Below the pieces are notes generated by a model. That model was not told where the DNA came from. It saw only the letters and a list, made by a program, of their open reading frames with translations, and made no database searches. 64,000 bases of DNA from Rhabdothermincola sediminis. Its GTDB lineage: Bacteria > Actinomycetota > Acidimicrobiia > Acidimicrobiales > Acidimicrobilacustridaceae. A program made the position numbers and the translations under genes. Positions within the stretch are counted from its first letter, which is position 1, and every line of letters begins with the position of its first letter. The stretch covers positions 61,159 to 125,158 of the forward strand of contig NZ_JACFSZ010000012.1 of the NCBI RefSeq assembly GCF_014805525.1. The letters run 5' to 3'. Shown here in pieces: positions 16,853-26,700 of the stretch.

Positions 16853-16900
16853 AACCAGCAGGCCGAACGCGTGCTGGGGCACGCGTTCGGCCTGCTGGTT
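16853..16900. repeat. Perfect long hairpin, family member H1
   Basis: Two perfectly complementary 22-nt arms flank a TGGG loop; the inner arm ACGCGTGC pairs with GCACGCGT. It shares core and loop with H2, and the same inner core recurs 28 kb away at 44741. It may be a REP-like element or a terminator for the minus-strand genes ending at 17009. Confidence 0.8.
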
Positions 16901-16935
16901 GGTGTGAGTGGGTGGCTTGCGGCCCCATCTTCCCG

Positions 16936-16983
16936 AACTGGCAGGTGAAACGCGTGCTGGGGCACGCGTTTCACCTGCCAGTT
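16936..16983. repeat. Perfect long hairpin, family member H2
   Basis: Again two 22-nt arms with a TGGG loop and the same inner ACGCGTGC/GCACGCGT. The outer arm differs from H1 at several positions, and every change is matched on the opposite arm, so pairing is preserved. It begins 25 bases past the stop of the gene ending at 17009. Confidence 0.8.
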
Positions 16984-17008
16984 GGGGGTTGGAGAGCGGT
17001 GGGGGTGG

Positions 17009-17638
17009 CTAGTCCGAGACCATCACCAGGACGTGGTCGGGTTTGGTGGCAGCCGCTTCCAGTACCTCGTAGGCGTTCTCGGCCAGAGGGACCAGATCCT
17101 GGCGTCCTCGGAACAGCTCGCGATCGAGGGCCCGGAACCGCGCCAGGGCCGTCTCCACGTCGTCCTGTGAGAGCCAACCCTTGTGCCCCAGGCCGAGGTG
17201 AGGCCCGAGGGCTTCGAGTGCAGCCGGCCCGGCATGGGCGGCTGCCAGCAGCTGCAGCTCCCGCCCGAGCGCCAGCCGGCGGGCCTCGGACGGAGGCCAA
17301 CCCAGGTCCGGCAACCGCCGCTTCAGCAGATCCGGGGCGTGAAAGGCGCGGCTGGGGGTGAGGTAGGGCGCCATCAGCACCCGGTACCACTCGACCACCT
17401 GGCTCTCCTCGAAGGAGGCCTCCCAGTCGTCCGGGCCGGCGACGCGCAGGCTGCCAACGTAGCCGTGGATGATGGGATCCTTGCTGTGCCAGATCTCCAC
17501 CGCTCGGTCGCGGAGCCGGAGCAGGTCGTCCTGGCGGGAGGAGGGGCCACCCACGAGGTGGTCGAGCTCACGGTGCAGCTCGATGGGGTCGAGCATCCAG
17601 GCCCGGCTGAGGATCACCTCGCCATGTTGGCCGACCAC
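17009..17638 (-). CDS. Protein of unknown function, downstream of a J-domain gene
   Basis: I do not recognise this 209-residue soluble protein. It is mostly helical and rich in charged residues, with blocks such as HRELDHLVGG, RDRAVEIWHSKDP, EWYRVLMAPYLTPSRAF and RLALGRELQLLAAAHAG. No signal peptide, membrane helix, cysteine cluster or nucleotide-binding loop is seen. The GTG start at 17638 lies 36 bases past the stop of the J-domain gene, so the two are probably one operon and might act together (inference). Hairpins H2 and H1 follow its stop. High third-position GC supports real coding. Confidence 0.68.
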   Translation of the reverse strand: MVGQHGEVILSRAWMLDPIELHRELDHLVGGPSSRQDDLLRLRDRAVEIWHSKDPIIHGYVGSLRVAGPDDWEASFEESQVVEWYRVLMAPYLTPSRAFHAPDLLKRRLPDLGWPPSEARRLALGRELQLLAAAHAGPAALEALGPHLGLGHKGWLSQDDVETALARFRALDRELFRGRQDLVPLAENAYEVLEAAATKPDHVLVMVSD

Positions 17639-17674
17639 GCTGCGTGGTAGGCGGATAGCACCAGCTTCGAGGGC

Positions 17675-18292
17675 TCACTGCGAGGGGAGCGCCAGGGCGT
17701 CGACGAGCGCGCCGACCACAGGCTGGATGGGGGGCGAAGGGGCCGCCTCGATGGACTCCAGTGTGCAGAACGCCTCCGTGCCCTCGGCTCTCCCCTGGAG
17801 GGTGATCAGCAGCGAGCACGTCGGCCCACTCTCGAAGCGCACGATCGTCTCGAGGATGCCGAGGTGGCGGTCGACGTAGCCGACGTGGCCGATCTGACCG
17901 GCGGCGTCGAAGAGCGCGGTGAACGCCTCGTCCGCAGGCGCGTGCAGGAAGATGGTGTCACCCGACGCGAGCTGCGCGTCGACGGCTCCCCGAGGTGCCT
18001 GCTGCTCGGCACCTGGTGCCGGTCGGGCAGCCGTGCCAGCGCCGGTCGGGGCAGGTTCGCCGGATGGGGGGGTGACGTCGAGGGTGACGTCGAGGGTGTC
18101 GGCGCCTGAGGCGGCCGCGGTGGCTCGCAGGATGGCGAAGGCTTCGGTCAGGCGAGCGGCTCGGGGAGTCGCCTCGGCGCCGGCGATGTCGGGGTGGTGT
18201 TCGCGCACCAGGCGGCGGTAGGCGGCCCGCGCCTCGGCCAGGGTGACGCCGGGCCTCAAGCCGAGAACGGCGAGCGCTTCTCGTGCGTCCAC
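17675..18292 (-). CDS. J-domain protein with unrecognised C-terminal domain
   Basis: Residues 1-60 form a short DnaJ domain: ALAVLGLRPGVTLAEARAAYRRLVREHHPD, with the HPD tripeptide that stimulates DnaK ATPase. A low-complexity alanine/proline linker follows (about 65-95). The last 105 residues (from SGDTIFLHAPADEAFTALFD) look like a beta-rich domain, perhaps SRPBCC-like, but I cannot name it. There is no G/F region or zinc finger, so it is not a general DnaJ chaperone; such proteins usually bring DnaK to a particular client. The start is GTG. It probably forms an operon with the unknown gene downstream. Confidence 0.72.
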   Translation of the reverse strand: MDAREALAVLGLRPGVTLAEARAAYRRLVREHHPDIAGAEATPRAARLTEAFAILRATAAASGADTLDVTLDVTPPSGEPAPTGAGTAARPAPGAEQQAPRGAVDAQLASGDTIFLHAPADEAFTALFDAAGQIGHVGYVDRHLGILETIVRFESGPTCSLLITLQGRAEGTEAFCTLESIEAAPSPPIQPVVGALVDALALPSQ

Positions 18293-18338
18293 GAGATGAC
18301 GGTAGCCAACGGGCGGTGGGCTGGCGGTGCCGGAAGGG

Positions 18339-18770
18339 TCAGCCTGGCCGCCTCATCTGGACCGCTCGGGTGGCGAGTTGCTGGCCGCCCGAGCCGACCG
18401 CCACCAGGACCACGGTGTGCGTCGCCCCGTCGCACGGCAGCCCGAGCTGATAGGTGCCGGAGGTGGGGGCAGGGGGCTCGGCCACGCTGCGCTGGTCGAC
18501 CAGGAAGGCGACCGTGTCGGCAGAGGTCTCGTACGTGGCGGTGACCGCGGTGGTGCCTACGTCACAGTTGACGCTGGGCGGCATCTCGAAGCGGGTGATG
18601 AGCGATGCGGTCGCGGTCGGGGTGCTGGTGGGCGGGGAAGCCGCGACGGTCGTGATCGTGGCCGAGCCCGCGCCCGCTGTGCCGCGCAGCCCGTGGTCGC
18701 TCGTGGTCCCGCCGCCACATGCCGACAGCAGCAGGGAAGCCGACAGCACCGCGAGCACGAGGGGGCGCAT
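18339..18770 (-). CDS. Small secreted lipoprotein of unknown function
   Basis: The 143-residue protein has a clear lipoprotein signal, MRPLVLAVLSASLLLSAC, with the lipid-modified Cys18. A Ser/Thr/Pro-rich spacer (about 20-58) is followed by a small domain with two cysteines (VNCDVGTTAV and LPCDGATHTV), probably a disulfide in an Ig-like fold. Function is unknown. The upstream TAGCCT (plus-strand 18780-18785) is nine bases before the ATG. It is divergent from the acyl-CoA synthetase gene, with a 60-base gap holding both promoters. Confidence 0.72.
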   Translation of the reverse strand: MRPLVLAVLSASLLLSACGGGTTSDHGLRGTAGAGSATITTVAASPPTSTPTATASLITRFEMPPSVNCDVGTTAVTATYETSADTVAFLVDQRSVAEPPAPTSGTYQLGLPCDGATHTVVLVAVGSGGQQLATRAVQMRRPG

Positions 18771-18830
18771 CGGGTGCTCAGGCTAGGCCGATCGGCACCG
18801 GCGTAACGCAGCGGCATAGTCTCCGCCGCC

Positions 18831-20369
18831 GTGCTGCTCGATGCCGGCGATCGACTCGGTGACCCGCCTGCGCCAGAGGCGGTCGCGGTCGATGATCTCC
18901 TACGTCGCCGCACCTGGCGGGAGCTCGCCGATCGGGTGGCGCAGGTCGCGACCTGGCTGCGGGAGGATCAGGGTCTGCGTCCTGGTGACCATCTGGCGAT
19001 GGTGATGGGCAATCGGGTGGAGTTCGTCGAGCTGGTTCTCGGTTCCCTGCTCGCCGGGGTGTGGCTCACCCCGATCAACTGGCACCTGACCGCCGATGAG
19101 GCCTCGTTCATCGTCGGCGACTGCGGAGCGCAGCTGGTCGTGGCCGATCCCGAGTTCGAGGCGATGGCGCGGGCGGCAGCAGGCGAGTGCCCGGTCGTGG
19201 TCGCGGGGGAGGAGCTCGACTCGGCGTTGGAGGCCCTCAGCCCGGTGGCGAACGGCGACCTCGATGCCGGCGGGCCAGCGGGCGGCAACATGTTCTACAC
19301 CTCGGGCACCACCGGCCGGCCGAAGGGGGTCAAGCGCACGGCGCAGCCCACGGTGCGCCAGCAGCTGCGATCCCTGGCCCGTGGAGGTCGCGTGGTCGGG
19401 CTCGACGGTACCGGCCCCCACCTGGTCACCGGGCCGCTGTACCACGCCGCGCCGGTGGGGTTCGCGGTGATGGACCTGCTCAACGGCGCGCCCCTGGTGC
19501 TGATGCCCAGATGGGACCCGGCCACCGCTCTGCGGCTCATCGAGGAACGGTCGATCCGTCACACCCATGTCGTGCCCACCATGTTCGTGAGGTTGCTGCG
19601 CCTACCCGACGAGGTGCGCGAGCGCTTCGACCCCTCCTCGCTGTCGCTGGTGCTGCACGGCGCGGCCCCGATCGCCCCGAGCGTCAAGCGGCAGATGATC
19701 GAGTGGTGGGGGCCGGTGCTGGTGGAGTACTGGGGGGCGAGCGAAAGCGGGGTGGTCACGCTGGTGGACTCCGCGGACTGGCTGGCTCATCCCGGCACCG
19801 TCGGCCGTGCCATCCCGGCCTACGAGGTCTACGCAGGCGACCCGGAGGGCAACCCGCTCCCCGCAGGGACCGAGGGGACCTTGTGGTGCCGGAGCGCCGG
19901 CGGGACCCAGGTGTTCAGCTACCACAACGCACCGGACAAGACAGCCAGCGTGCACGCTGGCCCCGGCACGTACACCATCGGCGACATCGGCTACGTCGAT
20001 GCCGACGGCTGGGTGTACCTCTCCGATCGTGCCGCGCACACGATCATCTCGGGAGGGGTGAACATCTATCCCGCCGAGGTCGAAGCGGTGCTGGTCGAAC
20101 ACCCCGCGGTGGTCGACGTGGCGGTGTTCGGGATCCCCCACGACGAGTGGGGAGAGGAGGTGAAGGCTGCCGTGGAGCTCGCGGACGGGATCACCCCCAC
20201 ACCGGAGCTGGAGACCGAGATCATCGCCTTCGCGAGGGAACGACTCGCTGGCTTCAAGGTGCCTCGCTCGATCGATTTCGAGCCAGAGCTGCCCCGACAC
20301 CCCACCGGCAAGCTCTACGTCCGCCAGCTGCGCGACCGCTACTGGTCGGGTCGCGACCGCCGCATCTGA
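18831..20369 (+). CDS. Acyl-CoA synthetase (AMP-forming fatty acid-CoA ligase)
   Basis: The 512-residue ANL-superfamily enzyme shows the P-loop YTSGTTGRPKGVKR, EYWGASESGVVT, IGDIGYVDADGWVYLSDRAAHTIISGGVNIYPAEVE (A8 hinge region, shown in parts by the family), and the C-terminal catalytic lysine in HPTGKLYVRQL. It activates a carboxylic acid with ATP and CoA; substrate chain length is not evident. The GTG at 18831 begins eight bases after TAGTCT (18817-18822), suggesting a leaderless message. It is alone on its strand, so operon context gives no help. Confidence 0.9.
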   Translation: MLLDAGDRLGDPPAPEAVAVDDLLRRRTWRELADRVAQVATWLREDQGLRPGDHLAMVMGNRVEFVELVLGSLLAGVWLTPINWHLTADEASFIVGDCGAQLVVADPEFEAMARAAAGECPVVVAGEELDSALEALSPVANGDLDAGGPAGGNMFYTSGTTGRPKGVKRTAQPTVRQQLRSLARGGRVVGLDGTGPHLVTGPLYHAAPVGFAVMDLLNGAPLVLMPRWDPATALRLIEERSIRHTHVVPTMFVRLLRLPDEVRERFDPSSLSLVLHGAAPIAPSVKRQMIEWWGPVLVEYWGASESGVVTLVDSADWLAHPGTVGRAIPAYEVYAGDPEGNPLPAGTEGTLWCRSAGGTQVFSYHNAPDKTASVHAGPGTYTIGDIGYVDADGWVYLSDRAAHTIISGGVNIYPAEVEAVLVEHPAVVDVAVFGIPHDEWGEEVKAAVELADGITPTPELETEIIAFARERLAGFKVPRSIDFEPELPRHPTGKLYVRQLRDRYWSGRDRRI

Positions 20370-20370
20370 G

Positions 20371-20394
20371 GGCCTCCGGCGCGCGCCGGGAGCC
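20371..20394. terminator. GC-rich hairpin between convergent genes
   Basis: The palindrome CCGGCGCGCGCCGG (20376-20389), extended by partly matching flanks, lies between the stops of the acyl-CoA synthetase and the amine oxidase. Position fits a bidirectional terminator; there is no U-tract. Confidence 0.4.
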
Positions 20395-20397
20395 AGC

Positions 20398-22284
20398 TCA
20401 GGTGTGGCAGTGGCCGTTGGAGGGCGGCGGCACGTCGAGCGCCGGGTTGCGATCGAAGAACCCGAAGGGAACGAGCAGGAAACCCGTGCACTCGACCGGC
20501 ATCACCGGCCAGTCCTCGGGTCGCACGAGATGAGTGACGCCGAAGGTGTGCCACACGACGATGTCGGTGTCGGTGATGGGTCGGTCTGCGGCGGTCCAGC
20601 GCGGGAGCCCGTCACCCCCTGCCGACTGGTTGGCGTGATCTCCGGCCGCTCGCCGCTCGTCGGGGTGGTAGGGGGTGACCCAGAGGTTGTGCTTGGCGAA
20701 CCCGGCCCGCCTCGCCACCCACGAGTCGTCGCCGGCAAGCATGGTCGGCGAGGACTGGGGGATGAGCTTGTAGCTCACAGGCAGTCCGAGGCGGTTCACG
20801 CGGCGCGGGTTCACGATGCGCCACGAGCGGCTGGTCGCCGGGTTCATCTCCCGCCGCGCCTGCAGCTCGGTCTCGAGCGTGGTGGCGACCGAGACGATGC
20901 CGTTGTGCCACTCGTTGCCCGGCCCCGGTGGCTGCGGCTCGGCGTTCACTTCGACCACCGAGTTCGTGAAGCCGTCGACGGCCATGTCGAGCCGGACGCA
21001 GAACAGGTGCTGGTGGTGTGGGGCAGCGAGCCCCGGTGCGATCAGGTTGGCGTTGCCGGGGTCGGCCCCCGGCGCGACCGCTTGGGGTTGGACGATGCCG
21101 GTCAGCTTGACCTCGAGCTGGATCGATCCGTCGAGGTAGAAGTACCAGTAGAACGCGTACTCGTAGTTCCCGACGGTGTAGATGGCGCTCACCACCAAGC
21201 GCCGCTGGCGGCGCACCTCGGTGCGGAACGAGTGCATGTCGTGGTGCTTCCAGAGGATGCTGTAGTCCTCTTCGTGCATGCAGATCGCGTTGGTGACGAT
21301 GTTGACGTCGCCGCGTTCGGTCAGCATCGGGGCATCGAAGTAGTGGATCTCGCCGAGGCAGTCGCAGCCGAGCTCGAGCGAGTTGACCATGCGGCCCATG
21401 CCCCACTCGCCGGCGTCGAACGCGTTCTTCCACCGGTGCATCGGATCAGTGCTGCCGTAAGGGACGACCATCTCCGAAAGCGACGCCCGGTGGATGATCG
21501 GCCGGAGGCGCCCACCGTCCTCGTAGCCGATCTGGTGGAGCACCAGGCCTTCGATCGGGTCGAGGGTGACCCGGAACTGCCAGCGCTGCCAGCGGACCAG
21601 GTTCCCCTCCACCATGAAGCTCGGGCCTTCGGGTTGGGTGATCTCGATCGGCTTCAGATCGGTGCGCAGCGCGACCTGGTGCTCGGGGTAGTAGCTGCCG
21701 CTCTCCTCCGGGATGGGGACGACACCGAGGTCCTCGACGAACAGCACCTCGCCGGTGCCGAGGTCGACGTGGGCGAGCACGCCCTCGATTGGGTGGGCGT
21801 AGCCGTTGTCCTCGGGGTGCTCGCGCAGGTACGAGATCACCTTGGTGAGCCGCCGACCCTCCTCATGGGGGAGCCCGAAGGTCCCCGGCGGCCACGGATC
21901 GAGCTGCACCCGGTCGAAGTCGTCGATGCCGCGGCGGCGCATCGCGGCTTGCCAATCGGGGTGCCCCTTGACCGCCACGATGGCACCGAGCGCCTCCTCG
22001 AACAGGACAGGGGGACGCGCCGGCTCGATGACGTCGAGCGACTCGACCCGGCGGGCGGTGAGCGAGATGATGGCCTCCGCCAGCGCGCAGGGGCCGGCCA
22101 CGGCGACGATCCGCACCCTGCGGGGCACCTGGCCGCCGGTCTCGAGGGTGGCGAGCTCCTCACGGGAGGGCTCCGAGAGCGAGGCGGACACGAAGAGGGG
22201 ATCGGCCTCGCCGCGAGCCTCCCGGTAGAGGGCGGCGGCGGTCCGCAGCTCGTTGGGAGTGAGCGCCTCGAGCGGGTGGGTCAT
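20398..22284 (-). CDS. Primary-amine oxidase (copper amine oxidase, TPQ cofactor)
   Basis: The 628-residue protein has the copper amine oxidase catalytic domain. The cofactor tyrosine is Tyr374 in GNYEYAFYW, the catalytic base fits Asp290 in FDAGEWGMG, and copper histidines fit HHQHLF (424 and 426) plus a later C-terminal histidine. The enzyme oxidises primary amines to aldehydes with release of ammonia and hydrogen peroxide, using topaquinone made autocatalytically from the tyrosine. No signal peptide is seen. The ATG at 22284 overlaps the TGA of the M18 peptidase gene (ATGA), so the two are coupled. Substrate (phenylethylamine, tyramine or histamine) is not resolved. Confidence 0.94.
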   Translation of the reverse strand: MTHPLEALTPNELRTAAALYREARGEADPLFVSASLSEPSREELATLETGGQVPRRVRIVAVAGPCALAEAIISLTARRVESLDVIEPARPPVLFEEALGAIVAVKGHPDWQAAMRRRGIDDFDRVQLDPWPPGTFGLPHEEGRRLTKVISYLREHPEDNGYAHPIEGVLAHVDLGTGEVLFVEDLGVVPIPEESGSYYPEHQVALRTDLKPIEITQPEGPSFMVEGNLVRWQRWQFRVTLDPIEGLVLHQIGYEDGGRLRPIIHRASLSEMVVPYGSTDPMHRWKNAFDAGEWGMGRMVNSLELGCDCLGEIHYFDAPMLTERGDVNIVTNAICMHEEDYSILWKHHDMHSFRTEVRRQRRLVVSAIYTVGNYEYAFYWYFYLDGSIQLEVKLTGIVQPQAVAPGADPGNANLIAPGLAAPHHQHLFCVRLDMAVDGFTNSVVEVNAEPQPPGPGNEWHNGIVSVATTLETELQARREMNPATSRSWRIVNPRRVNRLGLPVSYKLIPQSSPTMLAGDDSWVARRAGFAKHNLWVTPYHPDERRAAGDHANQSAGGDGLPRWTAADRPITDTDIVVWHTFGVTHLVRPEDWPVMPVECTGFLLVPFGFFDRNPALDVPPPSNGHCHT

Positions 22285-23582
22285 GGGCCGGGCACCTCCA
22301 GGAAGCCGGTCAGGGCCGCGATGAGCAGGGTTGGATCGGCGGCACCGCACAACTCGCGAGCTGAGTGCATCGCGAGCTGCGGGAGGCCCACGTCGACGGT
22401 CGGCACTCCGAGGCGGGCCGCGGTGATGGGGCCGATGGTCGAACCGCACGGCAGGTCCGTACGGGTGACGAACCGCTGGAGCGGCACGCCCGCGCGCTCG
22501 CAGGCCAGGGCGAACGCCGCTGTACCGGCCGCATCGGTGGCGTAGCGGACGTTGCTGTTGACCTTGAGCACCGGCCCGCCGTTGACCCGGATCTGGTGTT
22601 GGGGCTCGTGCCGATCCGGGTAGTTCGGATGGGTGGCGTGCGCGCCGTCGACCGATGCGCACATCGATCGGGCCAGCGAGCGATGGAAGGCCTCTCGTTC
22701 CCCACCAGCCGCGAGGCAGATGCGCTCGAGCACCGTGGGCAGCATCGTGCTGTCGGCGCCCCGGGCGGACTGGCTGCCGATTTCCTCGTGGTCGAACAGG
22801 CAGACGACGGGGACCGGCCCGGCACCGGTAGCAGGCGGGAGATCCTCCAGGGCGCGCAGCGCGGCGTAGCACGAGGCGAGGTTGTCGATCCGGGGGGCGC
22901 TGACCAGCTCTTCGTCGACACCGACCAGTGCCGACGGGCATAGGTCGTGAGCCATCAACTCCCAGCCGAGGATGTCGTCGGGACCGACACCGAGCTCATC
23001 GGCCAGGAAGCGCTGGAAGGTGCCCTCCCCGGTCGACCCGACGCCCCAGACGGGCGCGAGATGCTGCTGCGGGTCGAGCTTGAGACCGGTCTCGTTGACC
23101 CCGCGGTCGAGATGGATCGCCAGCTGCGGGATGCGCAGCAGCGGCCGGTCCACGCGCACGAGCTGCAGGTGCGCCCCGCCGGTGCCGTCGCGCAGCGCCA
23201 CCCGGCCCGACAGCCCGAGGTCGCGGTCGAGCCAGGAGTTCAGCAGAGCGCCGCCGTAGACCTCGACACCGACCTGGCGGAAGCCGGCAGCACCCGTGTC
23301 GGGGTTCGGCTTGATGCGCAGGTTGGGGCTGTCGGTGTGGGCGCCGATGATGCGGAACCCCTCCTCGACGCGCCGGCTGTCGTCGCAGACCCAGGCGACG
23401 AGGGAACCGCCCCGGATGACGATGTGCCGGCCGGGACCGGGGGGCCAGGTCGCCGCCTCATCGAGCCGTTCGAAGCCGAGCTCGTGGAGCCGCCGGGTCG
23501 CGGCCTGCACCGCGTGGAAGGGTGATGGGGACTCGTCGATGAACTCGATGAGGCCCCGAGCTTCCCCAGAGCGGTCCGGCAC
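22281..23582 (-). CDS. M18 family aminopeptidase (aspartyl aminopeptidase type)
   Basis: The 433-residue enzyme matches M18 metallopeptidases, including their usual length. Zinc ligands are visible in [16 protein letters not shown] (His82), [10 protein letters not shown] and a C-terminal ALTG region after [19 protein letters not shown]. The ANTHPNYP-like element is [13 protein letters not shown]. It removes N-terminal acidic residues from peptides in the cytoplasm as a dodecamer (family knowledge). I start at the GTG at 23582, where family similarity begins ([17 protein letters not shown]); no convincing ribosome site is visible. It is the first gene of a two-gene unit with the amine oxidase. 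Confidence 0.9.
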   Translation of the reverse strand: MPDRSGEARGLIEFIDESPSPFHAVQAATRRLHELGFERLDEAATWPPGPGRHIVIRGGSLVAWVCDDSRRVEEGFRIIGAHTDSPNLRIKPNPDTGAAGFRQVGVEVYGGALLNSWLDRDLGLSGRVALRDGTGGAHLQLVRVDRPLLRIPQLAIHLDRGVNETGLKLDPQQHLAPVWGVGSTGEGTFQRFLADELGVGPDDILGWELMAHDLCPSALVGVDEELVSAPRIDNLASCYAALRALEDLPPATGAGPVPVVCLFDHEEIGSQSARGADSTMLPTVLERICLAAGGEREAFHRSLARSMCASVDGAHATHPNYPDRHEPQHQIRVNGGPVLKVNSNVRYATDAAGTAAFALACERAGVPLQRFVTRTDLPCGSTIGPITAARLGVPTVDVGLPQLAMHSARELCGAADPTLLIAALTGFLEVPGP

Positions 23583-23690
23583 GCCGCGGAGGTTACCCGC
23601 CGGCCCTGGGGCACCGCCCCGGTCTCGCCGAGCGGGGCCGAGCGGGGATCGTGCCGCGCCCCGGGAATGGCTGGGCCTTCGGCCTCCGTG

Positions 23691-23745
23691 TAGCATTCGG
23701 CACCCTTTCGCTGCCTGGCCAGCGTCGTCCAGGTGGATGCAGCGA
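23691..23745 (+). promoter_or_regulatory. Candidate promoter and structured leader of gltB
   Basis: TAGCAT (23691-23696, preceded by TG) is a possible extended -10 box. The transcript would then carry a fold in which TCGCTGC (23708-23714) pairs with GCAGCGA (23739-23745) around an inner CTGG/CCAG stem. I cannot match it to a known riboswitch. The rest of the 211-base gap between the M18 gene and gltB shows nothing else. Confidence 0.35.
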
Positions 23746-23793
23746 AGCCCGTTCCCTGCGCGTGGCCCGCCACGCCTCGAGTCCGGAAGACGT

Positions 23794-26700
23794 ATGCGTT
23801 CACAGCCACACGACCAGCCGGGGCGGCGAACCCCCCCAGGCACGCCACGATCCAGCCCGGAGCTGCCTCTGGCCCAGGGCCTCTATGACCCCCGCTTCGA
23901 GCACGACGCCTGCGGCGTCAACTTCGTGGTGCACATGAAGGGCCTGCGCAGCCACGAGATCGTGCAGATGGGCATCGGCGCGCTCTGCAACCTCCAGCAC
24001 CGAGGGGCGTTGGGTGCCGAGGTGAACACCGGCGACGGCGCCGGCATCCTGCTGCAGGTCCCGGACCGCTTCTTCCGGGACGAGGTCGACTTCGACCTGC
24101 CCGCCGAGGGTCAGTACGCGACCGGCATGGCCTTCCTGCCCCGCGACCGGGACAAAGCCGACGAGGTGGCGAAGCAGATCGAGAAGATCGCGGCCAGCGA
24201 GGGATTACGGGTGCTCGGCTGGCGTGACGTGCCGCACGACGACTCGATGATCGGCGAGTCGGCCCGGGCGGTGGAGCCCACCTTCCGACAGGTGTTCCTC
24301 GCGGGAGACGACCTGCTCGACCTGGCGTTGGAGCGACGCGTCTACATCGTCCGCAAGCGCATCGAGCACGAGCTGGGGCCGGTCAACGGGGTGAGCGGCG
24401 CGTACTTCCCGAGCCTCTCGAGCCGCACGTTCGTCTACAAGGGCATGCTCACCACACCGCAGCTGCCCGAGTTCTTCCCCGATCTCACCGACGAGCGGGT
24501 CGAGTCCGCGCTGGCACTGGTGCACTCGCGCTTCTCGACCAACACCTTCCCGTCCTGGCCGCTCGCACACCCGTTCCGCTACATCGCCCACAACGGCGAG
24601 ATCAACACCGTGCAGGGCAACCGGAACTGGATGCGGGCCCGGGAGGCGTTGCTGGCGAGCGATCTGCTCCCCGGCGAGCTGGATCGGATCTTCCCCATCT
24701 GCACGCCGGGGGCCAGCGATTCGGCCACCTTCGACGAGGCCCTCGAACTGCTCCACATGGGTGGGTACTCGCTGCCGCACGCGGTGCTCATGATGATTCC
24801 CGAGGCGTGGGAGCGGCACGAGTCGATGACGCCGGAGAAGAAGGCCTTCTACCGGTTCCACGCCTCGCTGATGGAGCCGTGGGACGGGCCGGCGTCGATC
24901 GCGTTCACCGACGGCACCGTGATCGGAGCGGTGCTCGATCGCAACGGCCTCCGGCCGTCGCGGTACTGGGTGACGAGCGACGACCTGGTGATCATGGCCT
25001 CCGAGGTGGGCGTGCTCGACGTGCCCCCCGAGCGGGTCGTCCAGAAGGGCCGCCTGCAGCCGGGCCGGATGTTCCTGGTGGACACCACCGCCGGGCGCAT
25101 CATCGGCGACGCCGAGATCAAGGGCCAGCTCGCCGGAGCCAAGCCCTACCAGGCCTGGCTCGACGAGAACCTGGTCGAGCTCGACCTGCTGCCCCAGCGC
25201 TCTCATGCCCTGCCATCGCACGGCTCGGTGGTGGAGCGCCAGCAGACCTTCGGGTACACCTCCGAGGAGCTGCGGCTCATCATCGAGCCGATGGCTCGCA
25301 CGGGTGCCGAGCCGATCGGCTCGATGGGGACCGACACCCCGCTGGCGGTGCTGTCGTCGCGTTCCCGGCTGCTCTACGACTACTTCCACCAGCTCTTCGC
25401 CCAGGTGACCAACCCACCGCTCGACGCCATCCGGGAAGAGCTGGTCACCGCCATCGGCGCCACCGTGGGGCCGGAGGGCAACCTGCTCGCACCCGGCCCG
25501 CGCTCGTGCCGGCAGATCTACCTGCCCCGGCCGGTCCTCGACAACGACGAGCTGGCCAAGATCAAAGCCATCCACACCTATCCCGGGCTGGACGACTTCC
25601 GGACCGTCGAGATCTCCTGCCTGTACCCGGTGGCGGAGGGTGGTTCCGGGCTACGGGCGGCGCTGGACCGCATCCGGCAGGAGGCCAGCGAGGCCATCGA
25701 GCAGGGGGCGACCATGCTCGTGCTGTCCGACCGGGGGTCGACGGCGAAGCTGGCGCCGATCCCCGCGCTGCTGGCCACGAGCGCGGTGCACCACCACCTG
25801 ATCCGGGAGAAGAGCCGGACCCGAGCCGGGCTGGTGGTCGAGACCGGCGAGGCCCGCGAAGTGCACCACATGTGCCTGCTGATCGGCTACGGCGCGGCGG
25901 CCGTCAACCCCTACGTCGCGTTCGAGACCATCGAGGATCTGATCGCGGAGGGTCGCAGTGAGCTGAAGGACCCCAACACCGCCATCCGCAACTACATCAA
26001 GGCGTGCGGCAAGGGGATCCTGAAGGTGATGTCGAAGATGGGCATCTCCACGGTGGCCTCCTACACCGGGGCCCAGATCTTCGAGGCGATCGGGCTCGCG
26101 CACGACTTCGTGGACGAGTTCTTCACCGGCACGGTCAGCCGGCTGGGGGGCATCGGGCTCGAGGAACTGGCCGCGGAGGTGGAGGCCCGGCACCGGCTCG
26201 CGTACCCGAAGAACCCCACCGAGCGGGCCCACCGGACGCTCGAGGTGGGCGGTGAGTACCAGTGGCGTCGCGAGGGCGAGTACCACCTGTTCAACCCGGA
26301 GACGGTGTTCAAGCTTCAGCACGCCACTCGTACCCGCCGCTACGAGATCTTCAAGGAGTACACGAAGCTCGTCGACGACCAGGCACGCCGCCTGGCCACC
26401 CTGCGGGGGTTGTTCGAGTTCCGCGAAGGGGTGCGCGAGCCCGTGCCCCTCGACGAGGTCGAGCCGGTCTCGGAGATCGTGAAGCGGTTCAGCACCGGTG
26501 CGATGTCCTACGGCTCGATCTCGGCGGAGGCCCACGAGACCCTGGCCATCGCCATGAACCGGCTCGGGGCGCGCTCGAACACCGGGGAGGGCGGCGAGGA
26601 CCCGGAGCGGTTCGTGCCGCTGCCCAATGGTGATTCGAAGCGCAGCGCGATCAAGCAGGTGGCCTCGGGGCGGTTCGGGGTGACCGCCGAGTACCTCACC

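Noticed and set aside
15482..16948. Plus-strand ORF of 488 codons across the acyl-CoA dehydrogenase and hairpins
   Set aside because: Shadow frame; it reads through the operator and the hairpin.
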